Shown here: in pieces, positions 28,519 to 36,784 of the stretch
Position numbering within the stretch: position 1 is the stretch's first letter
Layout: every line of letters begins with the position of its first letter
NCBI RefSeq assembly: GCF_001189235.2
Contig: NZ_LFIP02000005.1
Location: 1 to 64,000, forward strand
Source of the DNA: Bradyrhizobium embrapense
GTDB taxonomy: Bacteria; Pseudomonadota; Alphaproteobacteria; Rhizobiales; Xanthobacteraceae
DNA length: 64,000 bases
Direction: 5' to 3'
Translations under genes and position numbers: made by a program
Notes under the pieces: generated by a model
The model's database searches: none
Told to the model about the DNA's origin: nothing
What the model saw: the letters and a program-made list of their open reading frames with translations, nothing else

Positions 28519-29886
28519 CCTCGCGCTCGACTGCTCCGCCGCCAGCAAGAAGGACAGCAACGAGCGCATCTCCGCCGGCTTGATCGGCTTCTTCAGCAAT
28601 TCGTGGCCGAAGGCCGAGACGTCGGAAGCGGCCTTGGCCGAGTAGTCGGCGGTCACGATGATCGCCGGAACCTTGGCGTTGATTTCGCCGCGGATCACGT
28701 CGACGGCCTGGATGCCGGTCTCGCCGTTGTCGAGATGCAGATCGGCGATGATGGCGTCGGGAATGCCGTCCAGCGCATGGATGCGCTCGAGCGCCTCGGT
28801 CTTGGAGATCGTCACCGCGACGTCGCAGCCCCATTTCTCCAGGAGATGGGCGAGGCCCTCGGCGCTGGACAGGTCATTCTCGATTAGCAGGATCTTCGCA
28901 CCCTCCATGCCGCCATAGCGGTAGTCGACGCTGGCCTGCTCGCGGACCGGGATCGCAACCGGATCGAAGGTGCGGGGCACGGTCACGGAGAACACCGAGC
29001 CTTTGCCGGCGCGCGAGCTCAGCCTGATGTTATGGCCGAGCAGGTCGGCAAACCGGCGCACGATCGAAAGGCCAAGCCCGATGCCGGCCTTGTCGCCGGC
29101 GCCGGCGTCGCCGCGCTGAAACTCGACGAAGATCGCCTCGCGCTCGGCTTCCGGGATGCCCGGCCCGGTGTCGTGCACCTCGATGCAGATGTCGTCGCCC
29201 TTGCGGCGGCATCCCATAAGCACGGTGCCGCGCTGGGTGTAGCGTAGCGCGTTGGCGACAAGGTTCTGCAGGATCCGGCGAAGCATCAGCGGGTCGGAGC
29301 GAACTACCGCAGACGAGGGCATGATCCGGAAGCCGAGGTTGCGCTTGGCCGCGGTGGCGACAAATTCCTGCTCCAGCGCCTCAAACAGCGCGACGATTGC
29401 GACCGGACCGATTTCGGGCCTGAGCACACCGGCATCGAGTTTCGAGATATCGAGCAGGGTCCGCAGCATGTCTTCCAGCGTCGCCAGCGACCGGTCGATC
29501 TGGTCGGTCAGCGCGCCGCTCTTGGGTTCGGTGGCCATTTCAGCCAGCGCGGACAGCGTCAGCCGTGCCGCGTTCAGCGGCTGCAGCAGGTCATGCGTCA
29601 CGGACACCAGCACCGATGACTTCAGCGAGCTTGCCGCCTCGGCCTGCTGCTTGGCCTGCAGCAGGCGTCCGTTGGTTTTCTCCAGCGATTGCAGCGCCTG
29701 CTTGAGCTGCTGGGTGCGGTCGCGCACCTGCTGATCCAGCGCGATCGCGGTCTCGAACAGAGAGAAGGCGTTGAGCTGCTGGTCGGTCGAACGTTCGACC
29801 CGCGACATCAGCGCCGCGTTGATCTTGCGCAGCTTCTCGGCTTCGCGTTCGAGGGCGGCAATGCGCATGGTATTGCTGTCGGTCAT
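28513..29886 (-). CDS. Hybrid histidine kinase without sensory domain
   Basis: Soluble kinase of 457 residues. Residues 1-90 are a coiled coil only. The phosphorylation site is H98 in VSVTHDLLQPLNA, and the ATPase domain follows with NALRYT, DTGPGIPE and GIGLGLSIV. A C-terminal receiver domain carries its phosphoacceptor in IIADLHLDNG. There is no transmembrane segment, PAS or GAF domain. Its ATG overlaps the stop of the upstream FIST gene (ATGA), so the FIST protein is the likely signal input. Probable phosphotransfer partners are the two convergent response regulators. The open frame extends upstream to 30429 inside the FIST gene, but that part is not coding. Confidence 0.9.
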   Translation of the reverse strand: MTDSNTMRIAALEREAEKLRKINAALMSRVERSTDQQLNAFSLFETAIALDQQVRDRTQQLKQALQSLEKTNGRLLQAKQQAEAASSLKSSVLVSVTHDLLQPLNAARLTLSALAEMATEPKSGALTDQIDRSLATLEDMLRTLLDISKLDAGVLRPEIGPVAIVALFEALEQEFVATAAKRNLGFRIMPSSAVVRSDPLMLRRILQNLVANALRYTQRGTVLMGCRRKGDDICIEVHDTGPGIPEAEREAIFVEFQRGDAGAGDKAGIGLGLSIVRRFADLLGHNIRLSSRAGKGSVFSVTVPRTFDPVAIPVREQASVDYRYGGMEGAKILLIENDLSSAEGLAHLLEKWGCDVAVTISKTEALERIHALDGIPDAIIADLHLDNGETGIQAVDVIRGEINAKVPAIIVTADYSAKAASDVSAFGHELLKKPIKPAEMRSLLSFLLAAEQSSARL

Positions 29887-31061
29887 TGCGGCGCGACAGC
29901 CCGCTTGCCGATGGCGATGCCGGTCAGCGTCTGGTTGACATGCATCGAGCGATACTGCTCGCCATAGGTCTGAAAGCCAATCACTTTGTTGCGGCGATAG
30001 AGCTCCGACATCTCCCGCGACAGCTGGCGCTGCTCGACATCGAGCCGGCGCAGCACGCATTCGAAGCCGATGAACATCGAGACCTCGCCGAGTTCCTCGG
30101 TCAGCTCCTTGAGCAGGCGGCTCGTCACGTCGATCGGGTCGCGCTCGCGCGCCACCGTCAGCACCATGCCCTCGTCGATCGCGCAGAAGAACTGCAGCGA
30201 CCCGTCTGGATGGGTGCGCTGGATCGACCGCGCATAATAGGCGCCGCCGACCCGGACCAGCACCGGATGGGCGGCAAAGGAGAACAATTCGAGCTTGCTG
30301 TCGCTGAGGCCGACGGCGCGGGAATATTCCAGCGCGGCCGGTTCGGCATTCAACTCCTTGACGATGCGGTGCTCGGTGTCGGCCTCGGTCACCACCATCT
30401 TGGTCGATGTCGGCTCGAAATGGTCGCACTTGAAGGGGCGGAACGGCAGCCGGGTCCGGATCAGGATCAAGACAGCGGCATCGCTGTGGGCCCTGCCGCC
30501 GTGGAAGACCCAGGACTTCTCGAAGCGCAACCCGTCGCCGGCAGAGCCGCCGACCACCGGAATGTCCCCAAGCGATGCGTAGATCGCCGACATGATGGTC
30601 TCCTCACGCTGGCACATGCCGTCGATGAAGAGCAGCCCGAAGGACTCGTCGGTGTGGTCGCAATGCTCGGTGCGCTGGGCGAATTCGTTCTGCAACTCGG
30701 TGCAGATCGAGCGGCCGTGGTCGACCCGAAAGGTCGAGACGTCGAACAGCGGACGGGCCGCGATGACGAAATCCGCGGCGCTGAAGCCCATCGCGACCAC
30801 GCTGTCCTCGTCCCAGCCACCGGGCGATAATTCGCCGGCCGTGGTGCAGCCGAAGATCGGCACGTCGGGCATTCGCTGCGACAGCTCGGCAATGAATTCC
30901 TGCGGTTGATAGAACGGCGACACGAACACGACGAGCATGGCGAGATCGGCCGTCACCAGTTGGCGCGCGATCTCGTCGGCTGCTTGCCGCGGTCCGTCGG
31001 TCTTTGCCTGCACCACGACAATACTGTCGGTGGCGCTGCCGTTCTGCTTCGCCAAAGGCAT
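29883..31061 (-). CDS. FIST-domain sensory protein
   Basis: Cytoplasmic protein of 392 residues with FIST N (about residues 30-225; VPIFGCTTAGELSPGG, IPVVGGSAGDG) and FIST C (about 230-370) domains. FIST domains are predicted small-ligand sensors and usually belong to signal transduction proteins. Here the domain stands alone and is translationally coupled to the sensorless kinase. An alcohol, an amino acid or a redox product could be the ligand; none is shown. Similar FIST and kinase genes occur near ethanol dehydrogenase regulators in pseudomonads. Confidence 0.87.
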   Translation of the reverse strand: MPLAKQNGSATDSIVVVQAKTDGPRQAADEIARQLVTADLAMLVVFVSPFYQPQEFIAELSQRMPDVPIFGCTTAGELSPGGWDEDSVVAMGFSAADFVIAARPLFDVSTFRVDHGRSICTELQNEFAQRTEHCDHTDESFGLLFIDGMCQREETIMSAIYASLGDIPVVGGSAGDGLRFEKSWVFHGGRAHSDAAVLILIRTRLPFRPFKCDHFEPTSTKMVVTEADTEHRIVKELNAEPAALEYSRAVGLSDSKLELFSFAAHPVLVRVGGAYYARSIQRTHPDGSLQFFCAIDEGMVLTVARERDPIDVTSRLLKELTEELGEVSMFIGFECVLRRLDVEQRQLSREMSELYRRNKVIGFQTYGEQYRSMHVNQTLTGIAIGKRAVAPQ

Positions 31062-31507
31062 TCTCCCTGACCAGAATTTTTGGTTTTTCTTGGCGCGACC
31101 TGTCGTGACCGCGCGGGTCGTAACGGCATATGGGCCATGCCGCGATTGGTTGCGGTCAGGCCCGCCGGTTCTAGGTCGTGAGGGGAAATGTCATTGGCCG
31201 CGCGACTTTGCCGGCAGCTGCGTCCGTCGCAAGCGACAACGGCGCCGTTCGACGCGATGACATGGGACACCTCCCGATGCGTTCTCCCGGCCCGGGCAGG
31301 GACAGGGTTGATCGGTTCTAAACTATCGGGCCGGACCCGCGCGTCAATCCGCAAGCCTACCGCCTTTGCCCGACCAAGGTAGTACCGGGCGGCCGCTGCC
31401 CATTTACCGGGCCTTATTGATTCTGCCTTAGTTTTGCGCTCCGGGGTCTGAGGTGGCGGGTTGCTGCCGGACCCTGCGTGGTTTTCAGAATGAAGACGGG
31501 GGTTGGA
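31062..31507. other. Intergenic region between FIST gene and chemoreceptor
   Basis: A 446-bp spacer with divergent promoters. A T-rich stretch (about 31075-31090) lies just upstream of the FIST start. I see no RNA gene, no conserved coding frame and no obvious sigma-54 or EcfG element. Confidence 0.5.
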
Positions 31508-33541
31508 ATGCCGGGACTCAAGCGATCGCTGTCGATCAGGTTCCCAACCCTCAGATTTCAAGCCAAGATCATGCTCGGCTTTGCCGTCACGCTGGCGCTG
31601 TCGGCGGCCACCATGGGCTTCGCCTATATGGGCTTCGAGCGGGTCTCCGCCGGGGTCGGCTCCTACCGGCAGAGCGTCGCGGAAGCCGATCTTGCCCGCA
31701 ACATCGATCGCGAATTGATCTCCTATCGATCGTTGGCGCGCTACTACGTCGCGACCGGCAAGGAGGATGACGCCAAGGCCGCGCTCGCCGCCGAGGCCAA
31801 CCTGAAGGACGCCATCGTGGCGTCGATGAAGGGCACCACCAATCCCGCCCGGCTCGAGCAGGTCACCAAGCTGGAGCGCGAATTCCGCGCCTTCACCAAG
31901 ATCTTTGCCGAGATCGTCCGCACAAAGGACGAGAGCGCGCAGACCGCACAGAACAAGCTGGTCCGCAGTGCGACTTCGATGCGCTACAAGCTCGACGATC
32001 TGCCGAGCAATGCCGACGATTCCGAGCTGCAGTCGATTCAGTTCGGCGCCAAGAAAGTTTCCGATCAGCTGCAGTCGATCACCGGCGCCGTCAACACGTT
32101 CGTCGTCAACGGCGACAAGACGGTCGCCTCCAGCGCGCTCGCTCGGTTGAAATTCGCCGACAATCTCGTGAAGGGGATCACCTCGAAGAACGAACGGATC
32201 ACGCAGGGCGTGAAGGACATTACCGCCCTGCTTGAAGAGTACCGCGAGGCGCTGGCCAAGCTGATAGCGAATGCCAAGTCGATCGACGAATTGACCGTTG
32301 AGATGACGGAATCCGCGGCCGCCATCAGCCAGGGTGCGGCAGCGATGAAGTCCGACCTGCTCGCCGATCAGAAGCGGCTCGAGACCGAATCGCATTCCAT
32401 GATCGGCGAGACCGAGCGGCTGATCCTGATGCTTGCTGCCGGCAGCTTCGTGCTCGGCCTCGGCTGGGCCTTCCTGCTCGGCAAGGGGATCTCGCGGCCG
32501 ATCGCGGCGATGTGTGCGGCGATGCGCGAACTCGCGGCGGGCAATTTCGACGTGGTGCTGCCCGGTCTCGGCCGTCGCGACGAACTTGGCGAGATGGCCG
32601 GCGCCGTCGAGGAGTTCAAGGTCCAGGCGGTCGCCAAGGCCGAGCGCGATGCCGCGACCCAGGAGGCCCAGAACAAGGCGAGCGCCACCGCACGGCGTGC
32701 CGAGCTGATTCGCTTCGCCGACGAATTCGAATCCGCCGTCGGCTCGATCGTCTCCAATGTGTCGGCCTCTGCTGTTCAGCTCGAATCCGCGGCCGGTACG
32801 TTGACCCGCACGGCCGAGACCACCCAGAACCTGTCGAGCCAGGTCGCCGGCGCCTCCGAGGAGGCCTCCAGCAACATGCAATCGGTGGCCTCCGCGACCG
32901 AGGAGCTGTCGGCGTCGGTCGACGAGATCGGCCGCCGCGCCAAGGAGTCCAGCCAGATCGCCGATTCCGCCGTGCGCCAGGCCGAGCAGACCGATGCTCG
33001 GATCGGCAAGCTCTCGCGCGCCGCGCAGGAGATCGGCGACGTCGTCAAGCTGATCACGGCGATCGCCGAGCAGACCAACCTCCTGGCGCTGAACGCCACC
33101 ATCGAGGCCGCGCGTGCCGGCGATGCGGGGCGCGGCTTCGCGGTGGTCGCATCCGAGGTCAAGTCGCTGGCGAGCCAGACCGCCAAGGCCACCGACGAGA
33201 TCTCCACCCACATCTCGGGCATGCAGGCCGCGACGCAGGAATCGGTCGCCGCCATCAAGGAGATCGGCGGCACGATCGGACAGATCTCCGGGATCGCGAC
33301 CAACATCGCAAGCTCGGTCGAGCAGCAGAGCGCGGCAACGCAGGAGATCGCGCGCAGCGTGCAGAACGTCGCGCAGGGCACCCAGGAAGCTGCCGCCAGC
33401 ATCACCCAGGTCAATCGCGGCGCTACCGAGACGGGAGCCGCCTCCGAAGAGGTGCTGAACTCGGCCCGCTCGCTGTCGGTCGAGAGCTCGCGGCTGCGCG
33501 AGGAACTCGACCGCTTCATGGCGAATATCCGCGCGGCGTAG
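31508..33541 (+). CDS. Methyl-accepting chemotaxis protein
   Basis: Inner-membrane chemoreceptor of 677 residues. The first membrane helix is at about 21-43, and a periplasmic helical-bundle sensor extends to about 300. The second helix is at about 303-325 (LAAGSFVLGLGWAFLLG), then HAMP (ISRPIAAMCAAMRELAAGNF) and the cytoplasmic signalling hairpin with its tip EQTNLLALNATIEAARAGDAG (seen around 33070-33130). The C terminus has no CheR-binding pentapeptide. The start at 31508 follows GGGGGTTGGA; in-frame GTG 31478 and ATG 31490 lack sites. The ligand is unknown. It may direct movement toward the substrate of the adjacent alcohol dehydrogenase, but this is only positional. Confidence 0.93.
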   Translation: MPGLKRSLSIRFPTLRFQAKIMLGFAVTLALSAATMGFAYMGFERVSAGVGSYRQSVAEADLARNIDRELISYRSLARYYVATGKEDDAKAALAAEANLKDAIVASMKGTTNPARLEQVTKLEREFRAFTKIFAEIVRTKDESAQTAQNKLVRSATSMRYKLDDLPSNADDSELQSIQFGAKKVSDQLQSITGAVNTFVVNGDKTVASSALARLKFADNLVKGITSKNERITQGVKDITALLEEYREALAKLIANAKSIDELTVEMTESAAAISQGAAAMKSDLLADQKRLETESHSMIGETERLILMLAAGSFVLGLGWAFLLGKGISRPIAAMCAAMRELAAGNFDVVLPGLGRRDELGEMAGAVEEFKVQAVAKAERDAATQEAQNKASATARRAELIRFADEFESAVGSIVSNVSASAVQLESAAGTLTRTAETTQNLSSQVAGASEEASSNMQSVASATEELSASVDEIGRRAKESSQIADSAVRQAEQTDARIGKLSRAAQEIGDVVKLITAIAEQTNLLALNATIEAARAGDAGRGFAVVASEVKSLASQTAKATDEISTHISGMQAATQESVAAIKEIGGTIGQISGIATNIASSVEQQSAATQEIARSVQNVAQGTQEAAASITQVNRGATETGAASEEVLNSARSLSVESSRLREELDRFMANIRAA

Positions 33542-33555
33542 GCGGAACTGCTAGT

Positions 33556-33676
33556 CGTCGTCCTGGCGAAAAGCCAGGACCCATTACCACAAATGTTTGT
33601 AGATCCCGGGGCAACGAGCCGCGTACTTCTTTCGAAGGCCACGGCGTATGAATCCCGGCTTTCGCCAGGGCGACGA
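33556..33676. repeat. Dispersed 121-bp inverted repeat
   Basis: Outer arms CGTCGTCCTGGCGAAA and TTTCGCCAGGGCGACG enclose inner parts with GACCCATTACCACAA; it is a Bradyrhizobium-type dispersed repeat between convergent genes (chemoreceptor and DUF3175). Likely bidirectional terminator. Confidence 0.7.
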
Positions 33677-33682
33677 AATCAA

Positions 33683-34075
33683 TCAATCTCGCCCGAATTG
33701 GTGCTTCAACTCGACCTTGGCGCGTTCCAGCCGTGACCGCTCCGCCTTCGGCAGCGTTCTGCCGGCGCGGTTGATGTAGAAGGTGAGCATCGACAGCGCC
33801 GACCGATAGGCGCCGCTCTTGCGGCGCGTACTGTGTTCGGCGGATGCCTTCAGCGATGCCGCGATCTTCTTTGCGCTGGCCTGCTTGAACACGCCGTGCT
33901 CGAGGTCGAGCGCGTCGCTCTCCTTCGTCACCCGCTGCGACCAGCGTTTCGACGGCGTTTTCCTCGCGCCGCGCGTGCGGCGCGCCGTGCTCGTGGATCG
34001 CGCGGCCGATTTTCGTACTGATTTCCTCGGTGATTTTCTTGCCGTCTTGCGCGTCGCTTTCTTGTGTGCGGCCAT
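33683..34075 (-). CDS. DUF3175 protein with lysine/arginine-rich N terminus
   Basis: Protein of 130 residues. The first 40 residues are a Lys/Arg/Ser/Thr-rich, histone H1-like tail (AAHKKATRKTARKSPRKS), followed by the DUF3175 domain (RWSQRVTKESDALDLEHGVF to the end). The basic tail suggests nucleic-acid binding; the family has no known function. GGAGG precedes the ATG. Its upstream region is shared with the MFS-otsBA operon and contains GGAAC elements in both directions, so it may belong to the general stress response. Confidence 0.88.
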   Translation of the reverse strand: MAAHKKATRKTARKSPRKSVRKSAARSTSTARRTRGARKTPSKRWSQRVTKESDALDLEHGVFKQASAKKIAASLKASAEHSTRRKSGAYRSALSMLTFYINRAGRTLPKAERSRLERAKVELKHQFGRD

Positions 34076-34101
34076 CGATGCCTCCGTGGCTGTTGAACCA
34101 A

Positions 34102-34125
34102 AACCGCTCGCGCAGCCGCGGTTCC
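34102..34125 (-). promoter_or_regulatory. Possible EcfG-type promoter for the DUF3175 gene
   Basis: On the minus strand GGAAC (34125-34121) is followed after 15 bases by GGTT, 27 bases before the DUF3175 start. Spacing and the -10 are imperfect, so this is tentative. It is arranged back to back with the plus-strand promoter at 34140. Confidence 0.35.
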
Positions 34126-34139
34126 TATGCCGCATTGCG

Positions 34140-34164
34140 GGAACCGATGCGGGGCTGCGGCGTT
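34140..34164 (+). promoter_or_regulatory. EcfG-type (general stress) promoter of the MFS-otsB-otsA operon
   Basis: GGAAC (34140-34144), 16 bases, then CGTT (34161-34164): a full match to the alphaproteobacterial EcfG/RpoE2 consensus. It lies 93 bp before the MFS ATG. Trehalose genes are known members of this regulon in rhizobia. Confidence 0.7.
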
Positions 34165-34256
34165 GACGTTGCGTGGCGGGCACTCCGTTTGCCGCAATCC
34201 TGGGAGAGAGAACCTTGGAACAACCGTTCCGGGGCCTTTGCCATTGGTCAATTCTG

Positions 34257-35747
34257 ATGACACTGCAGCCGACCCAATTGAGCTCTGCGGCGACGCGCGA
34301 GGCCGTGGCCCCGGCCACGCCAGATGATGACCGCATCATCGAGACCTCGATCCCCCTTCGGCTCGACAACCTCCGCTGGAGCAGCTTCCACACCCGCGTC
34401 GTGCTGGCGCTCGGCATCACCTGGATCCTCGACGGGCTCGAAGTGACGCTGGCCGGTGCGCTGTCGGGCGCGCTGAAGGAGAGCCCGACCATGGGGTTCT
34501 CCAACGCCGATGTCGGACTTGCCAGCAGCGCCTATCTTGCCGGCGCCGTGCTTGGCGCCCTCGGCTTCGGCTGGCTCACCGACCGCATCGGGCGCAAGAA
34601 GCTGTTCTTCATTACGCTTGCGGTTTATCTCTCGGCCACCGCCGCGACCGCGCTGTCGTGGAATATCGCGAGCTACGCGCTGTTTCGCTTTCTCACCGGC
34701 GCCGGCATCGGTGGCGAATACACCGCGATCAATTCGACCATCCAGGAGCTGGTGCCGGCGCGCTATCGCGGGTGGACCGACCTCGTCATCAACGGCAGCT
34801 TCTGGATCGGCGCCGCGATCGGCGCGCTGAGCGCGATCGTCCTGCTCGATCCCGCGTTCCTTGCTCCGGACCACGGCTGGCGGATCGCCTATTTCACCGG
34901 TGCGGTGCTCGGCCTCGTCGTGCTGTTGATGCGGATGTGGATTCCGGAAAGTCCGCGCTGGCTGATGATCCACGGTCGCCCCGACGAGGCCCACAGGATC
35001 GTCGCCGATATCGAGACCTCGGTGCTCGGTCACGAACAGTCGAGCGCAGACTTTGACAAGATCAGACTTCGGATGCGCGATCACACGCCGCTGCGCGAGG
35101 TAGCGGTGACGCTGTTCTCCACCTACCGGCAGCGCTCGATGGTCGGGTTGACGCTGATGGCCGCGCAGGCCTTCTTCTACAATGCGATCTTCTTCACCTT
35201 CGCGCTGATCCTGACCGATTTCTTCGGCATCGCCGCCAGCAATGTCGGCTGGTACATCCTCCCCTTCGCCGCCGGCAACTTCTTCGGGCCGCTGCTGCTG
35301 GGCCGGTTGTTCGACACGCTCGGCCGCCGCACCATGATCGCGCTGACCTATGGCGCCTCGGGCGTGCTGCTGGCGCTATCCGGCTATCTGTTCTCGATCG
35401 GCGTGTTCAGTGCGCAGACCCAGACCATCGCCTGGATGGTGATCTTCTTCTTCGCTTCGCCGGCCGCGAGCGCCGCCTATCTCACCGTCAGCGAGACGTT
35501 TCCGCTCGAGGTCCGCGCGCTCGCGATCGCCGTCTTCTACGCTGTTGGCACCGGCATCGGCGGGGTGATCGGACCCGCGCTGTTCGGCGTGCTGATCGAC
35601 ACCGGATCGCGCAACAGCGTGTTCGCCGGCTACCTCTTGGGGTCGGCGCTCATGATCGTCGCGGCAGCCGTCGCACGGCGCTACGCCGTCGCGGCCGAGC
35701 GAAAATCGCTCGAATCAGTCGCGCGACCACTGGCATGTGTGGAGTAG
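34257..35747 (+). CDS. MFS transporter (metabolite:H+ symporter type)
   Basis: Inner-membrane carrier of 496 residues with 12 predicted helices. The family signatures are GWLTDRIGRKK between helices 2 and 3 and RLFDTLGRR between helices 8 and 9, with RFLTGAGIGGEYTAINS in helix 4 and PESPRWL at the central loop. The substrate is unknown. The ATG at 34257 has no clear site; an in-frame TTG at 34215 is preceded by GGGAGAGAG and could be the real start, adding 14 residues. Only three bp separate its stop from otsB, so it is coupled to trehalose synthesis and may move sugars or organic acids under stress. Confidence 0.9.
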   Translation: MTLQPTQLSSAATREAVAPATPDDDRIIETSIPLRLDNLRWSSFHTRVVLALGITWILDGLEVTLAGALSGALKESPTMGFSNADVGLASSAYLAGAVLGALGFGWLTDRIGRKKLFFITLAVYLSATAATALSWNIASYALFRFLTGAGIGGEYTAINSTIQELVPARYRGWTDLVINGSFWIGAAIGALSAIVLLDPAFLAPDHGWRIAYFTGAVLGLVVLLMRMWIPESPRWLMIHGRPDEAHRIVADIETSVLGHEQSSADFDKIRLRMRDHTPLREVAVTLFSTYRQRSMVGLTLMAAQAFFYNAIFFTFALILTDFFGIAASNVGWYILPFAAGNFFGPLLLGRLFDTLGRRTMIALTYGASGVLLALSGYLFSIGVFSAQTQTIAWMVIFFFASPAASAAYLTVSETFPLEVRALAIAVFYAVGTGIGGVIGPALFGVLIDTGSRNSVFAGYLLGSALMIVAAAVARRYAVAAERKSLESVARPLACVE

Positions 35748-35750
35748 ACT

Positions 35751-36584
35751 ATGACGAAGCATGAATTGGCCGAAATGCCCATGGATGATGATATCGCCCC
35801 TGACGTGACGACCGGCAGCGTGCCGGCGCCTGCATCGCTCGTTCCGCCGCTGGATCACACCGCGGTGTTGCTCGACATCGACGGCACGCTGCTCGATTTC
35901 GCCCCGACGCCGCGCGAGGTCTGGGTGCCGCCGGAACTCGCGACCACGCTGAAGCGGTTGCATGATCGCACTGGCGGCGCGCTGGCGCTGGTCAGCGGCC
36001 GCTCGCTCAACGATATCGACCTGATCTTCGCGCCGGAGGTGTTTCCCGCGATCGGCGGCCATGGCGCGGAGATGCGGCTGCAGCCGGACAGCGAGGCGGT
36101 CGCCGCGCACGCGCCGCCGCTTGACAAGGAATTGAAGCGTCGCCTCGCCGCGATCGCCAAGCTCAGCCCCGGCATTCTGCTCGAGGACAAGGGCTACTCG
36201 CTGGCGCTGCACTATCGGCTCGCGCCGCAGGCGGAGAGGGCGATCTATGAGGCGGTGTCGCTGATCCGCGCCGAGCTGCCGAACGCGCCGATCGAGGTGC
36301 TGCCGGGCAAGAGCGTCTGCGAGATTAAGCATTCCGGCTTCACCAAGGCAACCGGCGTGCGCGAGCTGATGACCCATGAGCCCTTCAAGAGACGCCGCCC
36401 GTTCTTTATCGGTGATGACGTTACCGACGAGACGGTGTTTGCGATCATGCCCGATTTCAACGGTCTCGCATTCTCCGTCGGCCGCCGCGCGACCGGCGTT
36501 GCCGGACATTTCGAGGGGCCGAGCGACGTGCGCACATTCCTTGCGCGTCTGCTCGACGATGATAGGGACGCCGGCCTGTCCTAA
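35751..36584 (+). CDS. otsB: Trehalose-6-phosphate phosphatase
   Basis: HAD-family phosphatase of 277 residues making trehalose from trehalose 6-phosphate. The nucleophile motif DIDGTLLD, the SGR motif and the C-terminal GDDVTDE metal motif are all present. An N-terminal extension of about 35 residues precedes the core. It is second gene of the MFS-otsB-otsA operon. Confidence 0.95.
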   Translation: MTKHELAEMPMDDDIAPDVTTGSVPAPASLVPPLDHTAVLLDIDGTLLDFAPTPREVWVPPELATTLKRLHDRTGGALALVSGRSLNDIDLIFAPEVFPAIGGHGAEMRLQPDSEAVAAHAPPLDKELKRRLAAIAKLSPGILLEDKGYSLALHYRLAPQAERAIYEAVSLIRAELPNAPIEVLPGKSVCEIKHSGFTKATGVRELMTHEPFKRRRPFFIGDDVTDETVFAIMPDFNGLAFSVGRRATGVAGHFEGPSDVRTFLARLLDDDRDAGLS

Positions 36585-36727
36585 CCGAGCGACATTCAGC
36601 GCAATGATCGAATGCGGTGCTTTTGCGTCGTTGCGTCAACCTCGCATGAAATTTTCTTTTCGCGAGTTCCCGCGAGTTCCGTGCGCGTTTGTCAGAATTT
36701 GGTTTCAATTGGGAGATTCCTTGATCA

Positions 36728-36752
36728 GGAACCATCTTGATGAATGGTTGTT
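36728..36752 (+). promoter_or_regulatory. Second EcfG-like promoter, directly before otsA
   Basis: GGAAC (36728-36732), 16 bases, then TGTT (36749-36752); one mismatch from the EcfG consensus. It lies 33 bp before the otsA start, inside the 200-bp otsB-otsA spacer. Confidence 0.5.
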
Positions 36753-36784
36753 AATACGCGAGTTGACCAACAGGAGGGGACCGG

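Noticed and set aside
30953..33211. Minus-strand open frame of 752 codons
   Set aside because: Antisense to the chemoreceptor; Leu/Gly/Asp-rich composition typical of a reverse-complement shadow.
34217..34230. GGAAC-AACC-GTTCC palindrome as another EcfG promoter
   Set aside because: No CGTT-type -10 lies 16-17 bases after either GGAAC; it probably overlaps the start region of the MFS gene by chance.
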